This document shows, one piece after another, positions 9,341 to 18,410 of a stretch of DNA of 64,000 bases. The DNA lies in the NCBI RefSeq assembly GCF_020523965.1, contig NZ_JAJAPX010000002.1:248001-312000 (forward strand), in the 5' to 3' direction. Made by a program: the position numbers and the translations under genes. This stretch comes from Neotamlana sargassicola (GTDB lineage: Bacteria; Bacteroidota; Bacteroidia; Flavobacteriales; Flavobacteriaceae). The stretch's first letter is position 1. Each line of letters begins with the position of its first letter. The notes below the pieces were generated by a model, which saw nothing but the letters and a program-made list of their open reading frames with translations, ran no database searches and was not told where the DNA came from.

Positions 9341-9777
9341 ATAAACTACTAGGTTACATAATTATTTCTGTACTATTTTTACTGTTGATTCTTGTCAGGT
9401 TTTTTGAGGATAATTTGTTCTACGATCCATATTTAACCTTTTTTCAAAACGATTATTTGTACATTGACAGTCCGCGGCGCGAAGTTGCTAAATTAGTACT
9501 AAATACTACGCTAAGATTTTTACTCAATACCACAATTTCTTTGGCTATAATCTATATGTTTTTTAAAGAAAAAAGTATTATTAAATTTTCAGGTGTAATT
9601 TATGGAGTAGCGTTTATAATTTTAATGATTTTCTATCTATATTTTGTGATAAACCCAAGACAAGAAGACTATTATTTGTTTTTCAATATTCGTAGGTTTT
9701 TAATACAGCCCATACTTTTATTATTGTTATTACCAGCGTTTTATTATCAGAAAAAGCAAAATTTAAATGTTAAGTAA
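9337..9777 (+). CDS. Exosortase F system-associated membrane protein
   Basis: A 146-residue protein with about four membrane segments, directly coupled to xrtF by a four-base overlap. It matches the small family found next to XrtF in flavobacteria. A conserved-looking loop (FEDNLFYDPYLTFFQNDY) follows the first membrane segment, with charged residues near the membrane face. Its biochemical role is unknown. The call depends strongly on the xrtF neighbour. Confidence 0.82.
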   Translation: MNKLLGYIIISVLFLLLILVRFFEDNLFYDPYLTFFQNDYLYIDSPRREVAKLVLNTTLRFLLNTTISLAIIYMFFKEKSIIKFSGVIYGVAFIILMIFYLYFVINPRQEDYYLFFNIRRFLIQPILLLLLLPAFYYQKKQNLNVK

Positions 9778-9824
9778 TTAATAAAGACCTTTTTAATTTC
9801 AGGCTTTTGTTTAATTTTGTATCA

Positions 9825-10226
9825 ATGATTAAAAAAGTATTTCATAAAATTTTTTCTAGCACCTTGGCGTTGCTCGTGTCACTATCTACGGTTTCATTTA
9901 CTGTTGAAAAGCACTATTGTGGCGATGTTCTGGTAGATGTTTCGATGTTTACCAGTGTTGAAAAATGTGCTATGGAAAACATGGAAGTGCTTTTAAAAAT
10001 GAATTGTTGTAAAGACGAAGTTAACGTTGTTAAAGGTCAAGACGAGTTAAAATTATCATCGATTGAAGATGTTAAGTTATCGCCAATTCAATTTGCAACA
10101 CTTTACGTTTATACCTATTTAAACTTATTTAAGGAAGTAGAAAAGCAACCTATTCCCTTTAATAATTATTCTCCGCCCAACTTGGTAGCCAATGTACAAG
10201 CGCTTCACCAAGTTTTCATCATTTGA
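9825..10226 (+). CDS. HYC_CC_PP family secreted protein
   Basis: A 133-residue protein with an N-terminal signal peptide (hydrophobic 9-25) and the three motifs that name this Bacteroidota family: HYC (30-32), CC (61-62) and PP (117-118). I use the ATG at 9825; the frame also extends to a TTG at 9807, which would add six residues ahead of the signal. The family function is not established. The vicinal cysteines and the HYC triplet suggest thiol-based metal binding, and the next three genes (HMA-MauE, TonB receptor, HMA) support a metal role. It starts 47 bases after the XrtF partner gene. Confidence 0.85.
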   Translation: MIKKVFHKIFSSTLALLVSLSTVSFTVEKHYCGDVLVDVSMFTSVEKCAMENMEVLLKMNCCKDEVNVVKGQDELKLSSIEDVKLSPIQFATLYVYTYLNLFKEVEKQPIPFNNYSPPNLVANVQALHQVFII

Positions 10227-10281
10227 TTTTTAAAAATTATAGATTGATATCTGGAATATTTAACGGATATCTCTTGTTTTT

Positions 10282-10294
10282 CGCTTTCGCGGAA
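10282..10294. repeat. Short dispersed hairpin repeat (copy 1), degenerate
   Basis: CGCTTTCGCGGAA sits in the 100-base gap between the HYC_CC_PP gene and the HMA-MauE gene. It is a partial copy of the palindrome seen whole at 13491-13508 and again at 16044-16062. Confidence 0.6.
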
Positions 10295-10327
10295 GATATT
10301 CCGAATTTATAAATCAAATAAAAAATC

Positions 10328-11047
10328 ATGACACATACATATACAGTTACAGGCATGACTTGTAATGGCTGTAAAGCATCTGTTGAAAAAGCATTACTTA
10401 GTTTAGCCGAAGTAGAAAAGGCTGAAGCTAACACTGAAAAAGCTGAAGTTGTTATAACAATGAAATCGCATGTTTCAATAGAAAAATTACAACAAGCATT
10501 ACCCGAAAAATATAAAATATCGCAACCTAATGTTTTTAATACATCAAGCACAAAAACTGAAGAAAAAAGCGATTGGAAGCAACTTTTTCCGTTGTTTTTA
10601 ATTTTTGGATATTTAATCATAGCAGCCACTTTACTAAATTCTAAACCGTGGAGTTTAAGTGGTTTTATGCTCGATTTTATGGGCTTGTTTTACATTGTTT
10701 TTAGCTTTTTTAAGCTGTTAGACTTAAAAGGTTTTCCAGAATCGTTTAAAATGTACGACCCGCTAGCCAAAGTTGTTCCGGTTTATGGTTGGGTGTATCC
10801 GTTTATAGAAGTGGCACTTGGGTTAATGTTTTTAATGCGTTTTAAAATTACCGTAGCTTTAATTTTAACTTTAATTATTCTGGGTATTACCACTATTGGT
10901 GTAACTAAAACATTACTCGATAAAAAAGCCATACAATGCGCGTGTTTGGGTACAGCTTTAAAATTACCCATGACTAAGGCGACTTTTATAGAGAATAGTA
11001 TCATGATTATTATGGCAATTGCCATGTTATTTCAATTAACACAGTAA
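10328..11047 (+). CDS. HMA domain fused to MauE/DoxX-like membrane protein
   Basis: A 239-residue fusion. Residues 1-70 are a heavy-metal-associated domain with the metal motif GMTCNGC (C12, C15). Residues 85-239 hold about four membrane segments of the MauE/DoxX redox-associated type, with a CAC triplet at 204-206 before the last segment. A plausible job is to pass a thiophilic metal or reducing equivalents across the inner membrane. It lies between a HYC_CC_PP protein and a TonB-dependent receptor. The metal is not decided by sequence; copper is the usual guess for GMTCxxC domains. Confidence 0.83.
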   Translation: MTHTYTVTGMTCNGCKASVEKALLSLAEVEKAEANTEKAEVVITMKSHVSIEKLQQALPEKYKISQPNVFNTSSTKTEEKSDWKQLFPLFLIFGYLIIAATLLNSKPWSLSGFMLDFMGLFYIVFSFFKLLDLKGFPESFKMYDPLAKVVPVYGWVYPFIEVALGLMFLMRFKITVALILTLIILGITTIGVTKTLLDKKAIQCACLGTALKLPMTKATFIENSIMIIMAIAMLFQLTQ

Positions 11048-11067
11048 AATACTAGTTACCTTTGCGT

Positions 11068-11196
11068 TAGGGATTGTAGCGGCATCCTTTTTTTGTCACT
11101 TCGAGTGTTTTACGAAGTATGAGTAAAATGTATCGAGAAGAGGCATAAAAAAGATATAGCGCAAAGCCCGACCCCGAAGTTTCGAGGGTAACGCCC
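11068..11196 (+). ncRNA. Structured flavobacterial intergenic element (Flavo-1-like), copy A
   Basis: Begins TTAGGGATTGTAGCGGCATCC and ends AAGATATAGCGCAAAGCCCG then ACCC...GGGT hairpin arms. The same beginning and end occur at 33977-34060, with a different middle. It resembles the conserved element found between genes across Flavobacteriaceae (I believe the one named Flavo-1 in RNA-motif surveys, but I could not check this). The middle here carries a second inverted repeat (CTTCGA near 11098, TCGAGAAG near 11133). It ends 12 bases before the receptor start codon, so it could act as a terminator, as a leader structure, or simply be a dispersed repeat. Confidence 0.6.
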
Positions 11197-11208
11197 AAAA
11201 ACAAATAC

Positions 11209-13458
11209 ATGAAACATTTAATATATTTATTGTTGCTTTGGCCTATGTTAAATGGAGCTCAGGATAAAATTTCTGGTACCATTTTCGAAGCGAACAACAA
11301 TAACCAAAATTTACCTTTAGCTGGTGCCAATGTGTACTGGTTAAATACAGAAATTGGTGCAGTTACTAACTTAGATGGTGAATTTAATTTACCTTACAGC
11401 ACCAATTATAAAAAATTAGTAGTTAGTTATGTTGGGTTTAAAACCGATACGTTAACTATTAACGAACTGAAACCTATTAAACATTGGTTGCAACCAAGCG
11501 ATAATTTAGATGAAGTTACCGTGACCTCGCGTAAGCAAGCTACAGCAAAATCGTTTTTAAGTGCAACTAATGTAATGACGGTGAGTAGCGACGAGCTGTT
11601 AAAAGCGGCGTGCTGTAATTTATCTGAAAGTTTTGAAACCAACCCGTCTATTGATGTGAATTTCGCCGATGCAGTTTCGGGTACCCGACAAATAAAAATG
11701 TTAGGGCTTACGAGTCCGTATATTTTAATTGCTACCGAAAATATTCCAACAGTTCGAGGGGCTTCGCAAGCTTTTGGGCTTAGTTTTATTCCTGGAACTT
11801 GGGTAGAGAGTATTCAAATTACCAAAGGAGCTGGTAGCGTGGTTAATGGTTTCGAGAGTATTGCTGGCCAAATAAATGCAGAATTGGTTAAGCCAACTAC
11901 TGATAATAAATTTTTTGTAAACTTTTACGGTGCTTCCAGCGAGCGTATGGAGCTTAATACACATTTTAACACCAATGTGAGCGAAAAATGGAGCACGGGT
12001 TTGTATTTACACGGTAATACGCATAATCAAAAACATGATGTTAATAACGATGGGTTTTTAGACATGCCCTTGTACAACCAAATTAATGTTATGAACCGCT
12101 GGCAATATACTAATCCCCAAAAAGGATTGGTGAGTTTTATTAATTTAAAGTTTTTAAATGATGAAAAACAAGCCGGACAAGTTGATTTTAATCCAGATAC
12201 CGATAAGCTTACTACCAATTATTGGGGTAGTGAAATTGATACCAAGCGTTACGAAATTTCAGCTAAATTAGGTTATGTGAATCCGCAGGTACCTTGGCAA
12301 AGTCTTGGTGTGCAAACGGCTTTTAGTGGGCACAAACAAGAATCGTATTACGGTTTAAATGTTTATGAAATAAACCATAACAGCTTGTATGCTAATGTTA
12401 TTTATAATTCTATAATTTCGGATTCTAGACATAAAATTAAAACAGGACTTAGTTACACTTACGACCATTATGATGAGGTTTTAGATGTAGATAATTTAAA
12501 CCCTAATTACGAACGTACAGAAAATTCGGTTGGTGCTTTTTTTGAATATAATTTCGATAATTTAGAAAAACTGAATTTAACCGCAGGTTTACGTGTAGAT
12601 CATCATAATTTATTAGGTACTTTTATTACACCACGGTTTCATGCACGATATACGCCTTGGGGTAAATCGGCATTTAGAGCATCGTTTAGTCGTGGTAAGC
12701 GCAGTGCTAATATTTTTGCCGAAAACCAAAGTGTTTTTGCAACATCTAGAAATATAAATGTGTTAAATAATTCGGGTGAAATTTATGGTTTAGATCCTGA
12801 AATTGCTTGGAATTACGGGGTGTCTTATCTGCAAGGTTTTAATCTTTTTGGAAGAAAAGCCGATGTAACTTTAGATTTTTATAGAACCGATTTTAAAAAC
12901 CAAGTGGTTGTAGATTATGAAAATCCGCAAGAAATTAATTTCTATAATTTAGATGGTGAAAGTTATGCTAATAGTTTTCAAGTAGAAATGAATTATAATG
13001 TGTTTAAAGGTTTTGACTTACGAACAGCATATAAATTTTATGACGTTAAAACTGATTATAGCTCAGGTAAATTAGAAAAACCATTAACTCCTAAGCACAG
13101 AGTTTTTGCGAATGTATCCTATGAAACACATTTAAAAGATGATGGTAAACAATGGAAATTTGATGCCACTTATAATTGGTTAGGCACACAGCGTTTTTCA
13201 TCAACAGGAATTAACCCGCCAGCCTTTCAGTTAGGCGATAGTACACCAACGGTAGCAACATTAAATGCACAAATAACAAGAGTGTTTTCTCCAAAGTTTG
13301 AAGTATATTTAGGAGGCGAAAATATAACTAATGTTAGGCAGGATAATCCGGTTTTAAGTGCAGACGATCCTTTTGGTTCGTATTTTGATACGACCTTTGT
13401 ATATGGTCCAATTTTTGGTAGTATGTATTATGCAGGATTGAGGTTTAAAGTATTGTAA
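11209..13458 (+). CDS. TonB-dependent outer-membrane receptor, probable metal uptake
   Basis: A 749-residue receptor: signal peptide (1-17), carboxypeptidase-like regulatory domain (about 20-95), plug from about 100 to 240 with DEVTVTSRK at its start, then a beta-barrel ending in the aromatic strand YYAGLRFKVL. It lacks the SusC length and has no SusD partner, so it is a small-ligand receptor. An unusual ACCNLSESFE segment (CC at 135-136) lies in the plug. HMA proteins on both sides suggest transport of a transition metal or metal complex. The ligand cannot be read from sequence. Confidence 0.87.
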   Translation: MKHLIYLLLLWPMLNGAQDKISGTIFEANNNNQNLPLAGANVYWLNTEIGAVTNLDGEFNLPYSTNYKKLVVSYVGFKTDTLTINELKPIKHWLQPSDNLDEVTVTSRKQATAKSFLSATNVMTVSSDELLKAACCNLSESFETNPSIDVNFADAVSGTRQIKMLGLTSPYILIATENIPTVRGASQAFGLSFIPGTWVESIQITKGAGSVVNGFESIAGQINAELVKPTTDNKFFVNFYGASSERMELNTHFNTNVSEKWSTGLYLHGNTHNQKHDVNNDGFLDMPLYNQINVMNRWQYTNPQKGLVSFINLKFLNDEKQAGQVDFNPDTDKLTTNYWGSEIDTKRYEISAKLGYVNPQVPWQSLGVQTAFSGHKQESYYGLNVYEINHNSLYANVIYNSIISDSRHKIKTGLSYTYDHYDEVLDVDNLNPNYERTENSVGAFFEYNFDNLEKLNLTAGLRVDHHNLLGTFITPRFHARYTPWGKSAFRASFSRGKRSANIFAENQSVFATSRNINVLNNSGEIYGLDPEIAWNYGVSYLQGFNLFGRKADVTLDFYRTDFKNQVVVDYENPQEINFYNLDGESYANSFQVEMNYNVFKGFDLRTAYKFYDVKTDYSSGKLEKPLTPKHRVFANVSYETHLKDDGKQWKFDATYNWLGTQRFSSTGINPPAFQLGDSTPTVATLNAQITRVFSPKFEVYLGGENITNVRQDNPVLSADDPFGSYFDTTFVYGPIFGSMYYAGLRFKVL

Positions 13459-13490
13459 AAAATAGATTTTAAAATAAATTAATAATAATA

Positions 13491-13508
13491 TTTCCGCTTT
13501 CGCGGAAA
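13491..13508. repeat. Short dispersed hairpin repeat (copy 2), perfect palindrome
   Basis: TTTCCGCTTTCGCGGAAA: a perfect seven-base stem with a TTTC loop, in the gap between the TonB receptor and the secreted HMA protein. Related copies are at 10282-10294 and 16044-16062. Confidence 0.65.
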
Positions 13509-13526
13509 TGAAAAAAGATAAATAAT

Positions 13527-13880
13527 ATGAAAAAAATAACAGTTATAGCCATTATGCTATTGGCCACGGTAACATTCGCACAAAGTAAAAACGAACAAGC
13601 TACCATTGAGGTAGATGGTGTGTGTATGATGTGCAAAAGCCGAATAGAAAAAGCTTGTTTAGCAACTAAAGGGGTAAAAAGTGCTAATTGGAATGTAGAA
13701 ACCCACGAATTAAAATTGTATTACAACGCACAAAAAACCAATTTAGATTCTATTAAAACCAAAATAGCTTCTGCTGGTCACGATACTAAAGATATTAAAG
13801 CTACCGAAGAGCAATATTTATCGGTTCACCCATGTTGTAGGTATCGCGATAATGCTGTAAAAGAAGAGCATAACGAATAA
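13527..13880 (+). CDS. Secreted heavy-metal-associated (HMA) domain protein
   Basis: A 117-residue protein with a signal peptide (1-18, cut after TFAQ) and one HMA domain (about 23-92). The metal motif is CMMC (33-36) in place of the usual GMTCxxC, with a further Cys at 44. A tail with HPCCRYRD (CC at 103-104) could be a second metal site. It is probably a periplasmic metallochaperone for the receptor-HMA-MauE system upstream. The cluster ends here; a 28-codon reading frame and two hairpins follow. Confidence 0.85.
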   Translation: MKKITVIAIMLLATVTFAQSKNEQATIEVDGVCMMCKSRIEKACLATKGVKSANWNVETHELKLYYNAQKTNLDSIKTKIASAGHDTKDIKATEEQYLSVHPCCRYRDNAVKEEHNE

Positions 13881-14034
13881 TAACTTTCGAGTTGATTTAA
13901 CATTTTTTTGTGGTTAATAAGAGTTTTTAACCGTAGAAAAATTTAGCGTAAATTTTAGTTAAATTTTTGCCAACGAAAATATCACGAATTCAACTTATAG
14001 CTACTTTTATATCGTTCTTTTAAAGAAGAAAATT

Positions 14035-14121
14035 ATGAAACAAGACAAAGCAAAAGGAAAAGCTATTTTACCAAAACAAGCGGTAAAAAAAGCTCCACAA
14101 GCTCCTGTTAAGAAGAAGTAG
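14035..14121 (+). CDS. Possible 28-residue Lys/Ala-rich basic peptide
   Basis: ATG at 14035 opens a 28-codon frame rich in Lys, Ala, Pro and Gln (start MKQDKAKGK, end APVKKK, stop TAG). A purine-rich stretch AAAGAAGAAAA precedes the start, and a clean terminator hairpin follows at 14174. The bias toward Lys looks protein-like. I recognise no family. It fills part of the 454-base gap between the HMA gene and groL; the rest (13881-14034) shows no gene. Confidence 0.45.
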   Translation: MKQDKAKGKAILPKQAVKKAPQAPVKKK

Positions 14122-14173
14122 TTTGTGTTTTGGGTTAATGTAATTAACCTTGGAATTTAGAAAAATTAATGAG

Positions 14174-14203
14174 AGGCCACTTTTTATAAGTGGCCTTTAT
14201 ATT
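14174..14203. terminator. Intrinsic terminator after the small basic peptide frame
   Basis: AGGCCAC at 14174-14180 pairs with GTGGCCT at 14190-14196, nine-base loop, then a T/A-rich tail. It closes the transcript of the metal cluster or the small peptide. Confidence 0.65.
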
Positions 14204-14207
14204 ATTA

Positions 14208-14241
14208 AAAAACGCTTCCCAAAAAATTGAGAAGCGTTTTT
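14208..14241. terminator. Bidirectional terminator between metal cluster and groEL
   Basis: AAAAACGCTTC (14208-14218) pairs with GAAGCGTTTTT (14231-14241). A-run on one side and T-run on the other make it usable in both directions, ending groEL from the right. The 93 bases from here to the groL stop hold nothing else I recognise. Confidence 0.7.
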
Positions 14242-14334
14242 TGTATTTAAATTTTTCGCTATGTTTTTCATACCGAATAAAAAGTAATATCTGCGTTTGA
14301 GTGAGCAAATACTTGTCTGCAGCGACTCCGCTGC

Positions 14335-16014
<1,680 letters not shown>

Positions 16015-16043
16015 TTATGTTAATGTAATTTAGTTTTATAGGT

Positions 16044-16062
16044 GTTTCGCTTTCGCGGAAAC
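16044..16062. repeat. Short dispersed hairpin repeat (copy 3), one bulge
   Basis: GTTTCGCTTTCGCGGAAAC, the same palindrome as 13491-13508 with one unpaired G and flanking compensated G/C. It lies directly downstream of the groS stop within the groESL transcript. Confidence 0.6.
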
Positions 16063-16076
16063 AGAAAAAGTTACAA

Positions 16077-16352
16077 TTAAACTATTGCAAGTATATCGCT
16101 CTCACGCATAATTAAATAGTCGGTACCTTCAAGTTTTAACTCTGTTCCTGCATATTTGCCATATAAAACAGTGTCGCCAACTTTTACGGTAATAGGTTCG
16201 TCTTTAGTGCCAGGTCCGGCAGCAACAACAGTTCCTTTTTGTGGTTTTTCTTTAGCGTTATCTGGAATAATAATTCCTGAAGCCGTTTTAGTTTCAGCTG
16301 CAGCTGGTTCTATAAGAACACGGTCTGCTAATGGTTTAATGTTTAATGACAT
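16077..16352 (-). CDS. groS: Co-chaperonin GroES (10 kDa)
   Basis: A 91-residue lid protein for GroEL. It begins with [13 protein letters not shown], has the mobile loop [18 protein letters not shown], and contains [14 protein letters not shown], all standard. It is the first gene of groESL. No CIRCE repeat is visible; instead a candidate sigma-54 promoter lies about 50 bases upstream. Confidence 0.97.
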   Translation of the reverse strand: MSLNIKPLADRVLIEPAAAETKTASGIIIPDNAKEKPQKGTVVAAGPGTKDEPITVKVGDTVLYGKYAGTELKLEGTDYLIMRESDILAIV

Positions 16353-16400
16353 TGTGATATATTTTAAATTTTAAAATTAATATTTACGGTATAGGTTTAA

Positions 16401-16415
16401 GCTAAAAATGTGCCA
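16401..16415 (-). promoter_or_regulatory. Candidate sigma-54 (-24/-12) promoter for groESL
   Basis: On the minus strand, TGGCAC, five bases, then TAGC reproduces the GG-N10-GC spacing of sigma-54 promoters (one mismatch in the -12 TTGC). Start of transcription would fall near 16390, about 38 bases before groS. A sigma-54 activator gene lies 2 kb away on the same strand. Confidence 0.5.
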
Positions 16416-16426
16416 TAGCTAGGGAA

Positions 16427-16441
16427 CTGACAAACTTTCAG
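16427..16441 (-). promoter_or_regulatory. Possible activator-binding inverted repeat upstream of groES
   Basis: CTGACAAACTTTCAG (CTGA, seven bases, TCAG) sits just upstream of the candidate -24 element. A looser copy of the left part, CTGCCGAAAC, follows at about 16447. This is a place where an activator could bind, but it is not proven by sequence. Confidence 0.35.
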
Positions 16442-16470
16442 AAAGCCTGCCGAAACTGGTACAAACAAAA

Positions 16471-16500
16471 AATGCCAACTGGAAAAGTTGGCATTTTTTA
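16471..16500 (-). terminator. Intrinsic terminator downstream of secG
   Basis: AATGCCAACT (16471-16480) pairs with AGTTGGCATT (16486-16495), a ten-base stem with a five-base loop. The strand-appropriate T-rich tail after the minus-strand stem is TTTTTTGTTTG. It separates secG from the groES promoter. Confidence 0.75.
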
Positions 16501-16517
16501 ATGTGTTTTGTTTAATT

Positions 16518-16868
16518 TTATTCTTCAGTTTCACTTGCAGCATCATTTGTTGCTGCTGGAGCTGCTGGTGTAGGAAGTGGTTGCTCGATAGTTTCTCCAG
16601 CCTCTAAAGCTTTAGATTCTAAACTACCAGAACTTCTGTTTACAGCTACATTCGATAGTAAAATTAATGCTAAAAGTATGGTTGCTAATGTCCATGTACT
16701 TTTATCTAAAAAGTCGGTTGTTTTTTTAACGCCTCCTAATTGTTGTGTACCACCGCCACCAAACGACGACGATAAACCACCACCTTTAGGATTTTGTACC
16801 ATAATTACAACGATAAGTAAAAATGCTACTACTATTATTAAGGCTAAAAATATTGTAAACGTACTCAT
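16518..16868 (-). CDS. secG: Preprotein translocase subunit SecG
   Basis: A 116-residue inner-membrane component of the SecYEG channel. Two membrane segments (about 4-22 and 58-75) flank the conserved loop VQNPKGGGLSSSFGGGG. The C-terminal tail is rich in Ala, Glu and Pro, common in Bacteroidota versions. It follows the TPR-like gene with a six-base gap, so both are in one operon with lptE. Confidence 0.95.
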   Translation of the reverse strand: MSTFTIFLALIIVVAFLLIVVIMVQNPKGGGLSSSFGGGGTQQLGGVKKTTDFLDKSTWTLATILLALILLSNVAVNRSSGSLESKALEAGETIEQPLPTPAAPAATNDAASETEE

Positions 16869-16874
16869 TATGTT

Positions 16875-17837
16875 TTATTTATTTTGATCTCTTAATTGTT
16901 CTACTGCTTTAATTTGGTCTGCAAAGAAACCACTTTTTTCTGGATATTTCAAACTTAAAATTTTATAAGATTGAATGGCCTTTTTATAATTTTTTTGTTC
17001 TACATAAATACGCGCCAAAGTTTCTGTCATTAAAGCTTCGGGTTGTATCATTTGTTCTTTGGCTAAATTTCCTTTTTGTGTCGTGTCTTTTACAGGACTT
17101 ATTTTTGGGCTTTGCTGAATAAACTTATCAATTAAATCGAACTTTTTTTGCTTTTCTAAGTCTTCCTCTGGTTCGTTATTATTAGGTTCTGGTGTTGCCA
17201 GTTTTGCAATTTTGGGTTGTTCGGTTGTGTTTTCGCGTTCTATGGGTTTAAAATGCGATATTTTTAACCATTCGTTGAACGAATGCTTTTCGGCTTTGTT
17301 AAATTGAAAAGGTTTTCCTAGGTTTAACAGGGCTTCAGGAGATTTATTAGCGTCGGAATTACTAATTAAAGTGGCTGCTTCAATCGCTTTTTTTTTATCA
17401 GAATGAGTTTCTGGAGCTTTTTTAATTTCTTTAGGTTGAAACAAATTCGGGTCTAAAGCACCATCGGTTTCTTCAATTTGCTTGTGTAAATTATCATCGA
17501 TTAATGTGCTTCTGTTAACCGAAATATCTTCAGCATCAACAGCTATATCTTTTAACTGTGTTGTATTTTGTTTGATGAATTCTGAAATTTCATTCTGAAT
17601 AAATGCTTCGGAAGTGATATAATCGAATAGTATACTTCTATCGGTAGTAAAAGCCGCTGTAGTTTTTAACTCTTGATTGTAATCGAAACTGTTTTGATCT
17701 TTCAACCCTTTTAAATAAACTGCGCGGGCCGGTTGAAAATAAGGGAATTCCGAAATAATTGATTTTACGGCATTGGCTTGCTCGGAAGTTAGTGCTTCCG
17801 GATGTTGCAGGATATATGTAAAATCGGTTTTATTCAT
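16875..17837 (-). CDS. Bacteroidota-conserved protein with C-terminal TPR-like segment
   Basis: A 320-residue soluble protein conserved next to secG in this phylum. It has an N-terminal helical part (residues 1-85, with SEFPYFQPARAVYLKGLK), a polar, low-complexity middle, and a C-terminal pair of helices ending ARIYVEQKNYKKAIQSYKIL, which is a TPR-like repeat. I begin at the ATG at 17837; the frame extends four residues further. The function is unknown; the neighbourhood (lptE, secG) suggests an envelope or secretion role. Confidence 0.75.
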   Translation of the reverse strand: MNKTDFTYILQHPEALTSEQANAVKSIISEFPYFQPARAVYLKGLKDQNSFDYNQELKTTAAFTTDRSILFDYITSEAFIQNEISEFIKQNTTQLKDIAVDAEDISVNRSTLIDDNLHKQIEETDGALDPNLFQPKEIKKAPETHSDKKKAIEAATLISNSDANKSPEALLNLGKPFQFNKAEKHSFNEWLKISHFKPIERENTTEQPKIAKLATPEPNNNEPEEDLEKQKKFDLIDKFIQQSPKISPVKDTTQKGNLAKEQMIQPEALMTETLARIYVEQKNYKKAIQSYKILSLKYPEKSGFFADQIKAVEQLRDQNK

Positions 17838-17883
17838 TTGATGCACCAAATTTATTTAATTTATTTAAGATTGTAATAAAATC

Positions 17884-18393
17884 TTACCATTTGGCTAATG
17901 TGGCGTTAATAATATCTTGGGTTAAACGATCGAAAATTTCTTCGTGAGCTGTTGTTTTTAAGGTTCCTGTTAATTGTGCAGTAGCTGCATAATCGTAGAA
18001 AAATGTAAAGGTTTGTTCAACATCGTCTTCTTCGTTATTGGTGTTAAAAAACCGAACTCTAACACTTATGTTAAGCCTGTTTTGTGCTGCGGTGTTCGAT
18101 GAGGTAGAGGTGGTTGGGGAAATACGATAATCGGTAATTTCGCCTTCAAAAATTAAATCGCCATTATTGTTTACCAAGGTATAATTGGTTTGGTCTTGAA
18201 CTAAGTTTTCTAATGCTAATTTAAAATCACGAGTTAAACCTGGTTCTATAAGTAAGGCTGTATTTTCAAAGCTATTTACTTGAAAGGTGTCTGCTTCAAT
18301 TGAACTAGGCTGTGTAAAGCCGTATTGTATTTTGCAGCTATTTAATGTTGAAATTAAAAGGCTAAATAAGATGATGTGTTTTATGCGTTTCAT
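17884..18393 (-). CDS. lptE: LptE-like outer-membrane lipoprotein
   Basis: A 169-residue lipoprotein (lipobox LNSC near residue 20) with the LptE fold pattern: a beta-rich domain including LIFEGEITDYRISP and a C-terminal amphipathic helix (EEIFDRLTQDIINATLAKW). LptE forms the plug of the LptD lipopolysaccharide exporter. The start is the ATG at 18393, five residues inside the longest frame. It lies 17 bases after the sigma-54 regulator gene, and this order (regulator, lptE, TPR protein, secG) is conserved in Bacteroidota as far as I recall. Confidence 0.85.
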   Translation of the reverse strand: MKRIKHIILFSLLISTLNSCKIQYGFTQPSSIEADTFQVNSFENTALLIEPGLTRDFKLALENLVQDQTNYTLVNNNGDLIFEGEITDYRISPTTSTSSNTAAQNRLNISVRVRFFNTNNEEDDVEQTFTFFYDYAATAQLTGTLKTTAHEEIFDRLTQDIINATLAKW

Positions 18394-18410
18394 GTAAACT
18401 AAACTCAAAA

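Noticed and set aside
13980-14020. A possible extra gene before the 28-codon frame
   Set aside because: Stops occur in all frames and no start or ribosome site is convincing.
16353-16470. CIRCE/HrcA site before groES
   Set aside because: No TTAGCACTC-N9-GAGTGCTAA-like repeat is present; the only inverted repeat is CTGA-N7-TCAG.
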